Part shown: positions 1 through 5,886 of the stretch, in pieces
Layout: each line of letters opens with the position of its first letter
How positions within the stretch are numbered: the stretch's first letter is position 1
Origin: Xanthobacteraceae bacterium
GTDB lineage: Bacteria > Pseudomonadota > Alphaproteobacteria > Rhizobiales > Xanthobacteraceae
Direction of reading: 5' to 3'
Assembly (NCBI GenBank): GCA_030043285.1
Contig: JASHXZ010000667.1
Span: 1 to 6,613 of the forward strand
Length of the DNA stretch: 6,613 bases
The notes under the pieces: model-generated
Told to the model about the DNA's origin: nothing
Databases searched by the model: none
The model's input: the letters and a program-made list of their open reading frames with translations, nothing else
Translations under genes and position numbers: made by a program

Positions 1-141
1 CGTTTGGAGATCCTTGACCAGATATTGGCCCCCTTGAGCCGAGGGCCGAACCGGTCAACGGCACGCCGACCGCTCCATGCCAAGATCGCTCCGACCCAAG
101 CAAGCAAAACCCGCCGCGCACTCAAGCGATCTAAAACCTAA
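1..141 (+). CDS. Possible C-terminal end of a gene entering from the left edge
   Basis: Frame 1 is open from the first base to a TAA at 139-141. It gives 46 residues that begin RLEILDQILAPLSRG and become very Arg/Lys-rich, with a tail ending ALKRSKT. The other two forward frames stop within the first 36 bases, so this is the only forward frame that could carry an incoming gene. I do not recognise the family; a basic disordered tail of a nucleic-acid-binding protein is one guess. The final codons run into a degenerate tandem repeat (124-171), which suggests a decayed or fast-evolving end. It could equally be a chance open frame in GC-rich DNA; the sequence to the left would settle it. Confidence 0.3.
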   Translation, partial: RLEILDQILAPLSRGPNRSTARRPLHAKIAPTQASKTRRALKRSKT

Positions 142-171
142 GCGACCTAGAGCCGAAGCGGTTCAAAGCCC
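124..171. repeat. Three degenerate 16-nt tandem repeats
   Basis: Three consecutive 16-base units all begin AAGCG: AAGCGATCTAAAACCT (124-139), AAGCGACCTAGAGCCG (140-155) and AAGCGGTTCAAAGCCC (156-171). A truncated AAG start follows at 172. Units 1 and 2 agree at 12 of 16 positions. The period is not a multiple of three, which argues against a protein repeat. It may be a decayed minisatellite or a set of direct-repeat protein sites spaced about one and a half helical turns apart; nothing in the sequence decides between these. Confidence 0.5.
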
Positions 172-358
172 AAGTTTCGGCTTGACGCGGACGGCGCTGC
201 CCGATGAACGCGGCGTCGCCCGCCGCCCTGTTCGCAGCTTAGTCTCAGTCACCACCGAGTAAGCGCGCCAAGATTAGCAGGCGCTTGGCGTATGAGGCGT
301 GACTCGGCAGCTGAACGTTTATTCATGCTGACTGGAACTCCGGAAAATCGAGCTTTGG

Positions 359-383
359 GAAACTCGGCTCTTGTGTCGGCGTT
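359..383 (+). promoter_or_regulatory. Candidate ECF (EcfG-like) promoter
   Basis: GAAAC at 359-363 is followed, after exactly 16 bases, by CGTT at 380-383. The general-stress sigma factor EcfG of alphaproteobacteria is known to use GGAAC-N16/17-CGTT, so the match has one mismatch in the -35 element and a correct spacer. Transcription would start near 390, giving a leader of about 25 bases before the ATG at 416. These elements are short and a chance match is quite possible. No good sigma-70 -35/-10 pair was evident nearby. Confidence 0.25.
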
Positions 384-415
384 GTAGCTGCGTCGGCTCA
401 ATCGGAGGTATTGAC

Positions 416-766
416 ATGAACAGCCTGAAAACTCTGGGCCTCGCCATCGGACTAGCGTTTGCTGCATCCACGTTCGCATTCGCTCAGCAGCCTGCCCCTC
501 AGCAGCCGGCTCAGCAGCCTGCCACGCAGCAGGGCAACCCTGCATCCAATGCGGCGGCAAGTGGCGGCAGTGGAACGCACCAAACCAGCCAAAAGACCGG
601 CAGCGCGGCCAACAATCAGAAGGTTCTAGGAAATCACCAGGGCTACCGGGGCGTCGGACGCACCGCCTCGCGCCGAGGCAGAGGACTTTACGCCTCTATG
701 GGCCGCTGCCGCATGATCCATCGACCGGGCAGCAACCATCTCGTGAAAGTCTGCCACTGGCGGTAA
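416..766 (+). CDS. Small exported Gln/Pro/Ala-rich protein of unknown function
   Basis: The 116-residue product begins with a clear Sec signal peptide: a Lys at residue 5, a hydrophobic core about 7-20, and a likely cleavage site AFA|QQ after residue 23. Residues 24-40 are a QQPA-type repeat, and 41-75 a Ser/Gly/Asn/Gln-rich, probably disordered stretch. The C-terminus (77-116) is basic and includes RRGRG, two cysteines (C98, C113) and a terminal CHWR. The two cysteines could form a disulphide in the periplasm, which is inference. The ATG at 416 is preferred over an in-frame upstream GTG-type start because GGAGGT (404-409) lies six bases before it and the signal peptide starts there. No family is recognised. 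The gene stands alone, converges with the zinc-ribbon gene and is followed by a hairpin at 782-807. A possible stress promoter lies at 359-383. Coding is well supported; the role is unknown. Confidence 0.8.
   Translation: MNSLKTLGLAIGLAFAASTFAFAQQPAPQQPAQQPATQQGNPASNAAASGGSGTHQTSQKTGSAANNQKVLGNHQGYRGVGRTASRRGRGLYASMGRCRMIHRPGSNHLVKVCHWR
485..532 (+). repeat. In-frame CAGCAG-containing repeat encoding QQPA units
   Basis: Paired CAG codons recur every four to five codons, giving QQPAP, QQPA, QQPAT and QQ just after the predicted signal-peptide cleavage site. The nucleotide units are near-identical (CAGCAGCCTGCC, CAGCAGCCGGCT, CAGCAGCCTGCC), so the tract probably grew by slippage or duplication. 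It is likely to vary in length between strains and to act as a flexible linker. Confidence 0.6.
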
Positions 767-781
767 CAAAACGCCGTCGTA

Positions 782-807
782 GCCCCGGTGCGCGGCAGCA
801 CCGGGGC
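782..807. terminator. Perfect 10-bp hairpin between convergent genes
   Basis: GCCCCGGTGC (782-791) and GCACCGGGGC (798-807) are exact inverted repeats around the six-base loop GCGGCA. The stem begins 15 bases after the stop of the exported-protein gene and lies on the 3' side of the zinc-ribbon gene. There is no U-run on either strand, so it is not a textbook intrinsic terminator. It may still act as a 3'-end stabiliser or, being symmetrical, end transcription in both directions. Confidence 0.6.
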
Positions 808-944
808 CACGATGTTCTCAGCCGATCTGCTCGGCGTGCGCGATCCAGGCTTGCCTGCACGGGCACGCAGTGGGATGGCTCGCGCAATTTCGGGTTTGCC
901 GCTTGCGCGATCCTTATGACTCGGCCGGATATTGGCGCTCGCAA

Positions 945-1151
945 TTATGCGCTGGCCGCCTCGGCGGCCTCATTCGAATAAGTTGCCGCCATTTCCGGTG
1001 AAAGCGCGTAACTGAACGTTCTATTACAGCGGAAACAAACAAACGTCGTTTTCAGCATTTGCGGCGCCTTAGGGTGCGGCACCGAAGTCACATAGGTCAT
1101 GTCGTAGTGGCACTTCGGACAGCTCGCCATGGCTTGGTTGTCGGTGGACAT
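945..1151 (-). CDS. Small zinc-ribbon protein, function unknown
   Basis: The 68-residue protein carries two CxxC knuckles, CPKC (C11, C14) and CFRC (C39, C42), separated by 24 residues. This is the usual layout of a single zinc ribbon binding one Zn(II). Between the knuckles is a short Tyr/Val/Pro segment, and the protein ends in an Ala/Glu-rich tail (residues 59-68). There is no signal peptide or membrane segment, so it should be cytoplasmic. The family function is not known to me; nucleic-acid or protein binding is a guess from the fold. The ATG at 1151 has no convincing Shine-Dalgarno. A second ATG at codon 8 would also keep all four cysteines and is no better placed. A 7-bp inverted repeat (1153-1159 with 1203-1209) abuts the start and may form leader structure. 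The TAA is at 945-947. The gene converges with the exported-protein gene. Confidence 0.75.
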   Translation of the reverse strand: MSTDNQAMASCPKCHYDMTYVTSVPHPKAPQMLKTTFVCFRCNRTFSYALSPEMAATYSNEAAEAASA

Positions 1152-1152
1152 C

Positions 1153-1209
1153 GGTTAGTCTATCGGTAAGCCGCGATGGTCTGGCAGAGCATTTGGGCGC
1201 ACACTAACC
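1153..1209 (-). promoter_or_regulatory. Long-range inverted repeat abutting the zinc-ribbon start
   Basis: GGTTAGT at 1153-1159 is exactly complementary in inverted order to ACTAACC at 1203-1209, with 43 bases between. Read on the minus strand, the second arm ends one base before the ATG, exactly where a Shine-Dalgarno would normally sit. If the leader is transcribed this far, the stem could limit ribosome access. Seven base pairs over this distance could arise by chance. Confidence 0.25.
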
Positions 1210-1403
1210 AGCCCCTCGCGGGCGTATCCGGATAAACGCCCGTGCCACGATTTGGTGGGGCATTCGTGACCGGGCCGGTACAGCGGCAACATCCCGATGA
1301 GGTGCCCGTTCCACCGTACCGGGAGCCAAAGTAACGCCGTATGGTTATTCGCAGCTTAACAAGTGCGTCCGAAAAAAGTCTTGAAGCGGACGACGCGGCG
1401 GCG

Positions 1404-2021
1404 TCACGTGCCGCCGTTCGGACCACCGTTCGCAGCGTCGCCATTCGTGGCACCCTCCTCCGCCAACGCCGCGTCCAGCAGGCTTCGACAAGCGACAAGA
1501 TCGTCGAGCGCGGCACGCAATTGGCGGCGCTGGTCGCCTGAAAGCGTCGCGGCCTGTGACTTGCCGGCGTCGGCGGCGGCCGCAAAGCTCGGCTCGCGGC
1601 GCACCGGCGTGGGGGTTTCGTCCGAACGTTCGCGCCGGCTGGCGGCGGCGAAGAATGGCGGGGCGCCTTGCGTCTCTCCGGTGCCGCGCGACACGTCACC
1701 TTCATCCTCTACGCGATCCTCATCGGAAGGCGGAGGCGGCGGTTCGGCGCCCGCGCGCCAAACATCCTGCACGAAGGCGACGCCCTGCTCGCGCAAAATG
1801 CGTTGTACGCCGCGGATCGTATAGCCCTCGCCGTAGAGCAGGTGGCGCACGCCGCGCAGCAGATCGACGTCCTCGGGCCGGTAAAAACGCCGGCCGCCGC
1901 CGCGCTTCATCGGGCGGATCTGGGTAAACCGGCTCTCCCAGAAACGCAGCACGTGCTGCGGCACGTCGATCTCGTCAGCGACTTCGCTGATGGTGCGGAA
2001 TGCCCCCGGCGCTTTGTCCAA
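1404..2021 (-). CDS. MerR-family transcriptional regulator
   Basis: The 205-residue product has an N-terminal MerR winged helix: the helix-turn-helix lies about 8-26 ([20 protein letters not shown]) and the wing about 38-48 ([11 protein letters not shown]). Helices about 50-80 follow ([11 protein letters not shown]). After that come a Pro/Glu/Asp-rich, probably disordered linker (about 90-155) and a short helical segment about 160-188 that may dimerise. None of the cysteine clusters of metal-sensing MerR proteins is present, so the effector is unknown. A MerR-type gene directly after ihfA is a common arrangement in alphaproteobacteria. The start is a TTG at 2019-2021: an in-frame TGA lies just four codons upstream, AAGGTGAGGG (2028-2037) is well spaced, and the next ATG (codon 38) would remove the helix-turn-helix. 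Only 32 bases separate it from ihfA, so the two are probably co-transcribed. Target promoters cannot be read from the sequence. Confidence 0.9.
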   Translation of the reverse strand: MDKAPGAFRTISEVADEIDVPQHVLRFWESRFTQIRPMKRGGGRRFYRPEDVDLLRGVRHLLYGEGYTIRGVQRILREQGVAFVQDVWRAGAEPPPPPSDEDRVEDEGDVSRGTGETQGAPPFFAAASRRERSDETPTPVRREPSFAAAADAGKSQAATLSGDQRRQLRAALDDLVACRSLLDAALAEEGATNGDAANGGPNGGT

Positions 2022-2027
2022 TGGCTG

Positions 2028-2037
2028 CCCTCACCTT
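2028..2037 (-). promoter_or_regulatory. Ribosome-binding site fixing the TTG start of the merR-type gene
   Basis: On the minus strand AAGGTGAGGG ends six bases before the TTG. A TGA inside it is in frame with that TTG, so the reading frame cannot begin further upstream. Confidence 0.6.
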
Positions 2038-2053
2038 CCCGAACGCCGCCGTT

Positions 2054-2371
2054 TTAAGAAGCCGGCGAATCGCTGCCCGAATTGGAGTTGATGCGCTGCT
2101 TGAGAATCGCGGACGGCTTGAACACCATAACGCGGCGCGGCGAAATTGGCACTTCCTTGCCGGTCTTCGGATTGCGGCCGACGCGCTGGCCTTTCTTGCG
2201 CACCACGAACGAACCGAACGACGATAGTTTCACGGTTTCGCCGCGCTCCAGACAGTCGGTAATTTCCTTCAATACAAGTTCTACGAGCGCCGCGGATTCG
2301 CTGCGCGACAGACCGACTTTCGCATAAACCGCCTCGCATAGATCGGCGCGCGTTACCGTCTTCCCTGCCAT
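2054..2371 (-). CDS. ihfA: Integration host factor subunit alpha
   Basis: IHF alpha pairs with IHF beta (ihfB, not in this window) to bind and sharply bend specific DNA sites, supporting promoter activation, replication, recombination and nucleoid structure. The 105-residue protein covers the whole HU/IHF fold: N-terminal helices about 3-40, with [19 protein letters not shown] typical of the alpha subunit, then beta strands with [13 protein letters not shown] (48-60). The DNA-inserting arm follows as [13 protein letters not shown] (64-76), with the intercalating proline at P68. [15 protein letters not shown] closes the fold, and the last dozen residues form a polar tail. The ATG at 2371 is the standard start of the family, although its Shine-Dalgarno is only a weak GGCGGGG. 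A promoter with TTGACC/TATCAT lies 64-92 bases upstream, and an IHF-like site covers its -10, which suggests autoregulation. The MerR-type gene follows after 32 bases. Confidence 0.97.
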   Translation of the reverse strand: MAGKTVTRADLCEAVYAKVGLSRSESAALVELVLKEITDCLERGETVKLSSFGSFVVRKKGQRVGRNPKTGKEVPISPRRVMVFKPSAILKQRINSNSGSDSPAS

Positions 2372-2429
2372 GGCCAGCCCCGCCAGGTCCAGCGACCGGC
2401 CTTGACGCGCGGCCGATATCGCCTTGACT

Positions 2430-2442
2430 TATCAATGATATA
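2430..2442 (+). promoter_or_regulatory. IHF-site-like motif on the ihfA -10 box
   Basis: TATCAATGATATA matches the known IHF core WATCAANNNNTTR at eight of nine specified positions; the one mismatch is A for the first T of TTR. It overlaps the -10 hexamer (2435-2440) of the ihfA promoter. IHF is known to repress its own genes in E. coli, so an operator here is plausible, but the core is short and AT-rich sequence favours chance matches. Confidence 0.35.
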
Positions 2443-2463
2443 AGCTTGTTGCTGCAGGGTCAA
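2435..2463 (-). promoter_or_regulatory. Sigma-70 promoter of ihfA-merR
   Basis: On the minus strand TTGACC (2458-2463) and TATCAT (2435-2440) are separated by exactly 17 bases. Each box has one mismatch to the housekeeping consensus TTGACA/TATAAT. It lies in the 154-base fabH-ihfA gap and would start transcripts near 2428, about 57 bases before the ihfA ATG. It allows ihfA-merR to be expressed apart from plsX-fabH, although read-through from upstream is possible because no terminator is visible in the gap. Confidence 0.65.
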
Positions 2464-2525
2464 CGGGCTTGCGCAGCCGCCGGTTCCCGCACGCGTTCCC
2501 CCCGCCCAGCCGGAAGCGTCGCGGC

Positions 2526-3503
2526 CTACCAACGCACCAGCGCCGCACCCCAGGTAAAGCCGCCGCCCATCGCCTCGAACAAGAGAAGGTCGCCGCGCTT
2601 GATGCGGCGCTCCGCCAGGGCATCGGCAAGCGCCAGCGGGATCGAAGCCGCGGACGTATTGCCATGGCGATCGACGGTGGTGACGATTTTGGCCGGCGCG
2701 ATGCCGAGCTTGTGCGCCGAACCGTCGATAATCCGCTTGTTGGCCTGGTGCGGAATGAACCAGTCGACGTCGGCGGCGGTGTATCCGGTCGCCTTGAATG
2801 CATCCTTGACCACGTCGGTGATCATCGTCACGGCGTGCCGAAAAACCTCCCTGCCCTCCATGCGCAGATGCCCGACCGTGCCGGTCGAGGACGGGCCGCC
2901 GTCGACATAGAGCTTTGATTTGTGACGGCCGTCCGAGCGCAGATGCACGCTGAGAATGCCGCGCGCCTCGCGCGTCTCGGGCTGCTCTTGTGCCTCGAGC
3001 ACCACGGCGCCGGCGCCGTCGCCGAACAGCACGCAGGTCGAGCGGTCGGTCCAGTCGAGAATGCGCGAAAAGGTTTCGGCGCCGATCACGAGCGCGCGCG
3101 AATACGCGCCGGATTTCAACAGCGCATCGGCGGTGGCCAGTGCAAAGACAAAGCCCGAGCATACCGCCTGCAGGTCGAAGGCAGCGCCGCGAGTGATGCC
3201 GAGCTCGGCCTGCACCGACACCGCACTCGCCGGGAAGGTGTTGTCGGGGGTCGAGGTCGCCAGCACGATCAGATCGATCGATTGCGCCTCGACGTGGGCA
3301 TGCGCGAGCGCCGAGCGGGCCGCATTGGTCGCGAGCTGCGAGGTCAGCTCGCCCGGCGCCGCGATTCGCCGCTCGTGAATGCCGGTGCGCTGCACGATCC
3401 ACTCGTCGGACGTGTCGACCTTGCGCGCCAAATCCTCGTTGGTGAGGACCTGCTGCGGCAGATAGCTGCCGCAGCCGAGGATGACCGAGCGGCGCGTCGT
3501 CAT
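2526..3503 (-). CDS. fabH: Beta-ketoacyl-ACP synthase III
   Basis: FabH condenses acetyl-CoA with malonyl-ACP to give acetoacetyl-ACP, the first step of type II fatty-acid synthesis in the cytoplasm. The 325-residue length is normal. The full catalytic triad is visible: Cys115 in AVCSGF, His252 in IPHQANKRI and Asn282 in GNTSAASIP. The family motifs [37 protein letters not shown] and the C-terminal [10 protein letters not shown] are also present. The ATG (3501-3503) overlaps the plsX TGA (3500-3502) as ATGA, and GGAG (3511-3514) lies seven bases before it inside plsX. Translation is therefore probably coupled to plsX. plsX-fabH adjacency is conserved across many bacteria and couples chain initiation to phospholipid precursor supply. 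The stop is TAG at 2526-2528, and ihfA follows after 154 bases. Nothing is missing or broken. Confidence 0.98.
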   Translation of the reverse strand: MTTRRSVILGCGSYLPQQVLTNEDLARKVDTSDEWIVQRTGIHERRIAAPGELTSQLATNAARSALAHAHVEAQSIDLIVLATSTPDNTFPASAVSVQAELGITRGAAFDLQAVCSGFVFALATADALLKSGAYSRALVIGAETFSRILDWTDRSTCVLFGDGAGAVVLEAQEQPETREARGILSVHLRSDGRHKSKLYVDGGPSSTGTVGHLRMEGREVFRHAVTMITDVVKDAFKATGYTAADVDWFIPHQANKRIIDGSAHKLGIAPAKIVTTVDRHGNTSAASIPLALADALAERRIKRGDLLLFEAMGGGFTWGAALVRW

Positions 3504-4555
3504 GAGGCTGCTCCGCCGAGCGCCTGACGCTGATAATTCTGGTGGCGGCCGAGCGCGAAAGTGATCTTCGCCAACAGCTCATCGCGCACCACGCCGTGGC
3601 CGACACCGATCGCCGCCGCAAAGCCCTCGGGATCGGTGTTGCCGTGGCTCTTGATGACGATGCCGTTGAGGCCGAGAAAGACGCCGCCGTTGGAGCGGCG
3701 CGGATCCATACGTTCCTTCAGCTCACGAAGCGCCCTGCGGGCGAACAGATAACCGATGCGCGAGGCGAGCGAATGGCTCATGGCCGCGCGAAAATACTCG
3801 CCCATCTGCCGCGCGGTGCCTTCGGCCGTCTTCAACGCGATGTTGCCGGCAAAGCCTTCGGTAACGACGACGTCGACCTTGCCCTTGCCGATATCGTCGC
3901 CTTCGACGAAGCCGACGTAATCGAAGTCGGACAATTTTTCCTCGCGCAAGATGCGGCCGGCCTCACGCACCGGCTCGAGGCCCTTGGCTTCTTCGACGCC
4001 GATGTTGAGGAGGCCGACGGTCGGCCGCGCGATGCCGAGCACAATGCGCGCGGTAGCCGCGCCCATCATGGCGAGGTTGACGAGGTGTTCGGCGTCGGCG
4101 CCAATCGAGGCGCCGAGATCGAGCACGATGGCCTCGCCGCGCAAAGTGGGCCATAGCGCCGCGATCGCCGGGCGCTCTATACCCGGCAGCATTTTCAGCT
4201 CGAACTTGGCCATCGCCATCAGCGCACCGGTATTGCCGCACGACACCGCGACGTCGGCATCGCCTTTTTTCACTGCCTCGATGGCGAGCCACATCGACGA
4301 TTTCCAGCGGCCGTAACGCAGCGCCTGGCTGGGTTTGGCATCCATGCGCACCGCGACCTCGGTATGGGTGAGCCGCGACACAGCCTTGAGCTGCGGCCGC
4401 GCATCGATGAGCGGCGCCACCTGCGCGGCATTACCGAAGAACAGGAACTCGGATGCTGGCTCTTTCTGCAACGCCAGTTCGGCGCCGGCGACGACCACGG
4501 CCGGACCGTGATCGCCACCCATCGCATCGAGCGCAATGCGGACCTTGTCTGGCAT
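3500..4555 (-). CDS. plsX: Phosphate acyltransferase (acyl-ACP:phosphate)
   Basis: PlsX makes acyl-phosphate from acyl-ACP and phosphate; PlsY then uses it to acylate glycerol-3-phosphate in phospholipid synthesis. It is a peripheral membrane enzyme. The 351-residue product shows the family signature throughout: [12 protein letters not shown] (7-18), [12 protein letters not shown] (103-114), LDLGAS (145-150), FVEGDDI (216-222), [14 protein letters not shown] (230-243) and [11 protein letters not shown] (295-305). The frame stays open upstream to 4654, but the ATG at 4553-4555 is chosen because it starts directly before the conserved [11 protein letters not shown] strand, and the upstream extension looks like no PlsX sequence. 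Its Shine-Dalgarno is poor. A 114-base gap with G-rich repeats separates it from the DUF177 gene. The ATGA overlap with fabH implies coupled translation. Confidence 0.97.
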   Translation of the reverse strand: MPDKVRIALDAMGGDHGPAVVVAGAELALQKEPASEFLFFGNAAQVAPLIDARPQLKAVSRLTHTEVAVRMDAKPSQALRYGRWKSSMWLAIEAVKKGDADVAVSCGNTGALMAMAKFELKMLPGIERPAIAALWPTLRGEAIVLDLGASIGADAEHLVNLAMMGAATARIVLGIARPTVGLLNIGVEEAKGLEPVREAGRILREEKLSDFDYVGFVEGDDIGKGKVDVVVTEGFAGNIALKTAEGTARQMGEYFRAAMSHSLASRIGYLFARRALRELKERMDPRRSNGGVFLGLNGIVIKSHGNTDPEGFAAAIGVGHGVVRDELLAKITFALGRHQNYQRQALGGAAS

Positions 4556-4633
4556 CGACACGATTGGCTTGGCTAAGTCCGAAATGAGACGGGCTGAAAG
4601 CGACCGCGACAATAGCGGTTCGGCACGCCGACA

Positions 4634-4669
4634 CAACAGGCCCGACGGCCCCAACAGCCCGGACAGCCC
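4634..4669 (-). repeat. Short imperfect G-rich tandem units after the DUF177 gene
   Basis: Directly after the TGA of the DUF177 gene, the minus strand reads as four imperfect 8-10-base units: GGGCTGTCC, GGGCTGTTG, GGGCCGTC and GGGCCTGTTG. They occupy about a third of the gap before plsX. They do not form a convincing hairpin. Four closely spaced GGG runs could in principle form a two- or three-layer G-quadruplex in the RNA, which is inference. No T-run follows, so this is not a classical terminator. Confidence 0.4.
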
Positions 4670-5215
4670 TCAGTGTCCATCGCGGTCCTTCATCAAGCCC
4701 GCCAGCGCCGCAAAGGGCCCAGGGTCGGGCTTTTGCTCGCGCGGTGGCTCGAACACGGCGCCCGCCTTGCGCGGATAAGGGTCGATGCCGAGGATGACAA
4801 ACTCGGTAGCGAGCGCGCCGAGATCGACGGCGCCGCCGATCAGCGGCTCCGGGTCGTCCCATTTCGGCTCCGCAGCCGTCTCGCCGTCCGCTGCGGCTGC
4901 CGCGGCCGCCGGCATGTAAAGCAAGTCGACGTCCTCCTCGATCACGTTCTGCAGCGGCTCGAGCGTTACCACGCAATTTTGGCCGACCGTGGCCGAAACC
5001 CGGCCGGTGACGCGCAGTCCGCCGTCGCCCTGCCGCAGCAGGGCGAAATCCGCTTCCAGCCGCGGCAGTTCGCGTAGCCCCGCCATGCGGGCGATGGCGA
5101 GCCGCGTTTCGGCATCGGCGACGAGCGTCATGTGCTCGCCGGTTTCGGGTACGTCCTCGACCGCGACCACGACGTGCCAGGGCATCTCGGATCGATTACG
5201 GTCACGCTCGGGCAT
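4670..5215 (-). CDS. DUF177 (YceD-family) protein
   Basis: The 181-residue product fits the alphaproteobacterial DUF177/YceD family. It has the conserved core GQNCVVTLEPLQNVIEEDVDL (78-98, with Cys81 and the LEP motif), an acidic DPEPL (121-125), then LGALATEFVILGIDPYPRKAG (132-152) and the C-terminal PFAALAGLM. The family usually sits beside plsX or rpmF and has been linked to 23S rRNA accumulation and ribosome biogenesis; the biochemical activity is not established. An Ala-rich insertion (103-109) interrupts the middle. The ATG at 5213-5215 is chosen because GAGG lies nine bases upstream. A second ATG at 5183-5185 would shorten it by ten residues and has a worse ribosome site. The chosen start overlaps the end of the upstream chaperone gene by 14 bases, so the two are likely translated from one mRNA. 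No rpmF lies next to it here. Confidence 0.9.
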   Translation of the reverse strand: MPERDRNRSEMPWHVVVAVEDVPETGEHMTLVADAETRLAIARMAGLRELPRLEADFALLRQGDGGLRVTGRVSATVGQNCVVTLEPLQNVIEEDVDLLYMPAAAAAAADGETAAEPKWDDPEPLIGGAVDLGALATEFVILGIDPYPRKAGAVFEPPREQKPDPGPFAALAGLMKDRDGH

Positions 5216-5753
5216 CGGCAAAAGCCTCGGGATTCGGAAAATCGGTGACGCCACTGAACAGGTCGGCATCGTCCTGGGTACCCAACTGCCGCACGGCCGC
5301 CCGCGCATAGTGCGCCAGGCGGGCGGCGCGATAATCGGTGTCCTCGGCCTGTAAGATATTGCGCGCCAGCGCCTTCTCAAAGTCCTGCAGGTCGTCGACT
5401 CCGAGCGCCGCTACATATGCAGCTTGGCGGCCGTAAAAGGCTTCGCCGAACCGGCGCATGCGCTTGGGCACGGCGAGGTCGCCGACCCCCATCTCGCGCA
5501 AATTGCCGTCGAGATCGCGACAAAACGCGTCGAAAAGCCGCTGGCCGAACGCCGCTCCGCGCTCTCCGGCGCCACCGAGCCGGCGCAGCACCAGCACGAG
5601 ATGCAGCACAATGAGGTCGAATCGACCCTCCATGGTGTCGGGAACGCCGAATTCGACGTAGAACGTTGGCGAACGGGCCTGCGCCACGATGGCGCCATAG
5701 AGCGCAGCGATGCTGTCGGTTCTCGGGCTGCGCCGAAACGGCCGCAGGATCAT
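5202..5753 (-). CDS. Ubiquinol-cytochrome c chaperone (CBP3/UQCC1-like)
   Basis: The 183-residue protein resembles the bacterial relatives of mitochondrial CBP3/UQCC1, which help assemble the cytochrome bc1 complex by guarding newly made cytochrome b. Visible family features are the stretch LYGAIVAQARSPTFYVEFGV (18-37), then PDTMEGRFDLIVLHLVLVLRRL, LREMGVGDLAVPKRMRRFGE (85-104) and AFYGRQAAY. Hydrophobic helix 46-58 is part of the soluble helical fold rather than a signal peptide. The role in this organism is inferred from the family. The ATG at 5751-5753 has AAGGA eight bases upstream. The gene appears to head the minus-strand run, diverging from bamE across 133 bases, and overlaps the DUF177 gene by 14 bases. 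This pairing is common in rhizobial relatives. Confidence 0.9.
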   Translation of the reverse strand: MILRPFRRSPRTDSIAALYGAIVAQARSPTFYVEFGVPDTMEGRFDLIVLHLVLVLRRLGGAGERGAAFGQRLFDAFCRDLDGNLREMGVGDLAVPKRMRRFGEAFYGRQAAYVAALGVDDLQDFEKALARNILQAEDTDYRAARLAHYARAAVRQLGTQDDADLFSGVTDFPNPEAFADARA

Positions 5754-5886
5754 GGGGTTAGTCCTTAACTCGTGACGCAGCCGACGGGACGGTGCAGGTT
5801 GCGGGTTCAGCCCTTGCTTGCGGCGAAAGCCCTGACGGCGTTATGGGGCTACGGCAGGCGGCAGCCGGGTGCAAGATGGAGCGGTG

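Larger units (their letters stand above)
1..415. other. Mostly non-coding left flank
   Basis: No well-supported complete gene lies here. The only other forward frame of note (77-262, 61 codons) has no recognisable domain, lacks a clear ribosome-binding site and crosses 16-nt repeats that do not keep a reading frame, so I do not call it. The stretch holds the possible gene end at 1-141, the degenerate repeats at 124-171, and a candidate promoter plus a strong Shine-Dalgarno for the exported protein that starts at 416. I found no tRNA-like T-arm signature or CRISPR-type repeat. Confidence 0.6.

Noticed and set aside
77..262. 61-codon plus-strand open frame
   Set aside because: It has no ribosome-binding site and no domain, and it crosses tandem repeats whose 16-nt period breaks the frame.
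1152..1403. tRNA gene or intrinsic terminator between the merR-type gene and the zinc-ribbon gene
   Set aside because: I looked for a T-arm signature on both strands and saw none. The inverted repeats at 1219-1242 (7-bp arms) and 1275-1322 (7-bp arms) lack U-runs. A stem at 1396-1416 is followed by a T-run (1372-1377 on the minus strand) that is about 20 bases away, too far for a standard terminator.
1160..1705. Minus-strand frame overlapping the merR-type gene and running into the gap
   Set aside because: Most of it is a shadow of the merR-type gene. The remaining part has no start with a ribosome site and no recognisable sequence.
2353..3621. Long minus-strand open frame of 422 codons covering fabH
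   Set aside because: It is a high-GC shadow in another frame of fabH. Its product is a low-complexity Arg/Ala/Gly string, while the fabH frame has all catalytic motifs.
2922..4156. Long plus-strand open frames opposite fabH and plsX (2922-3527 and 3542-4156)
   Set aside because: They are antisense to well-identified genes and have no recognisable domain; such frames are expected in GC-rich codon usage.
4556..4633. Sigma-70 promoter for plsX (TTGTGT-N16-TATTGT on the minus strand)
   Set aside because: Only three of six -35 positions match and the spacer is short; read-through from the chaperone-DUF177 genes is at least as likely.
5754..5886. Promoter for bamE or for the chaperone gene in the divergent gap
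   Set aside because: Promoters must exist here, but no -35/-10 pair was good enough on either strand (TTGCGG with TTATGG is the nearest and is poor).
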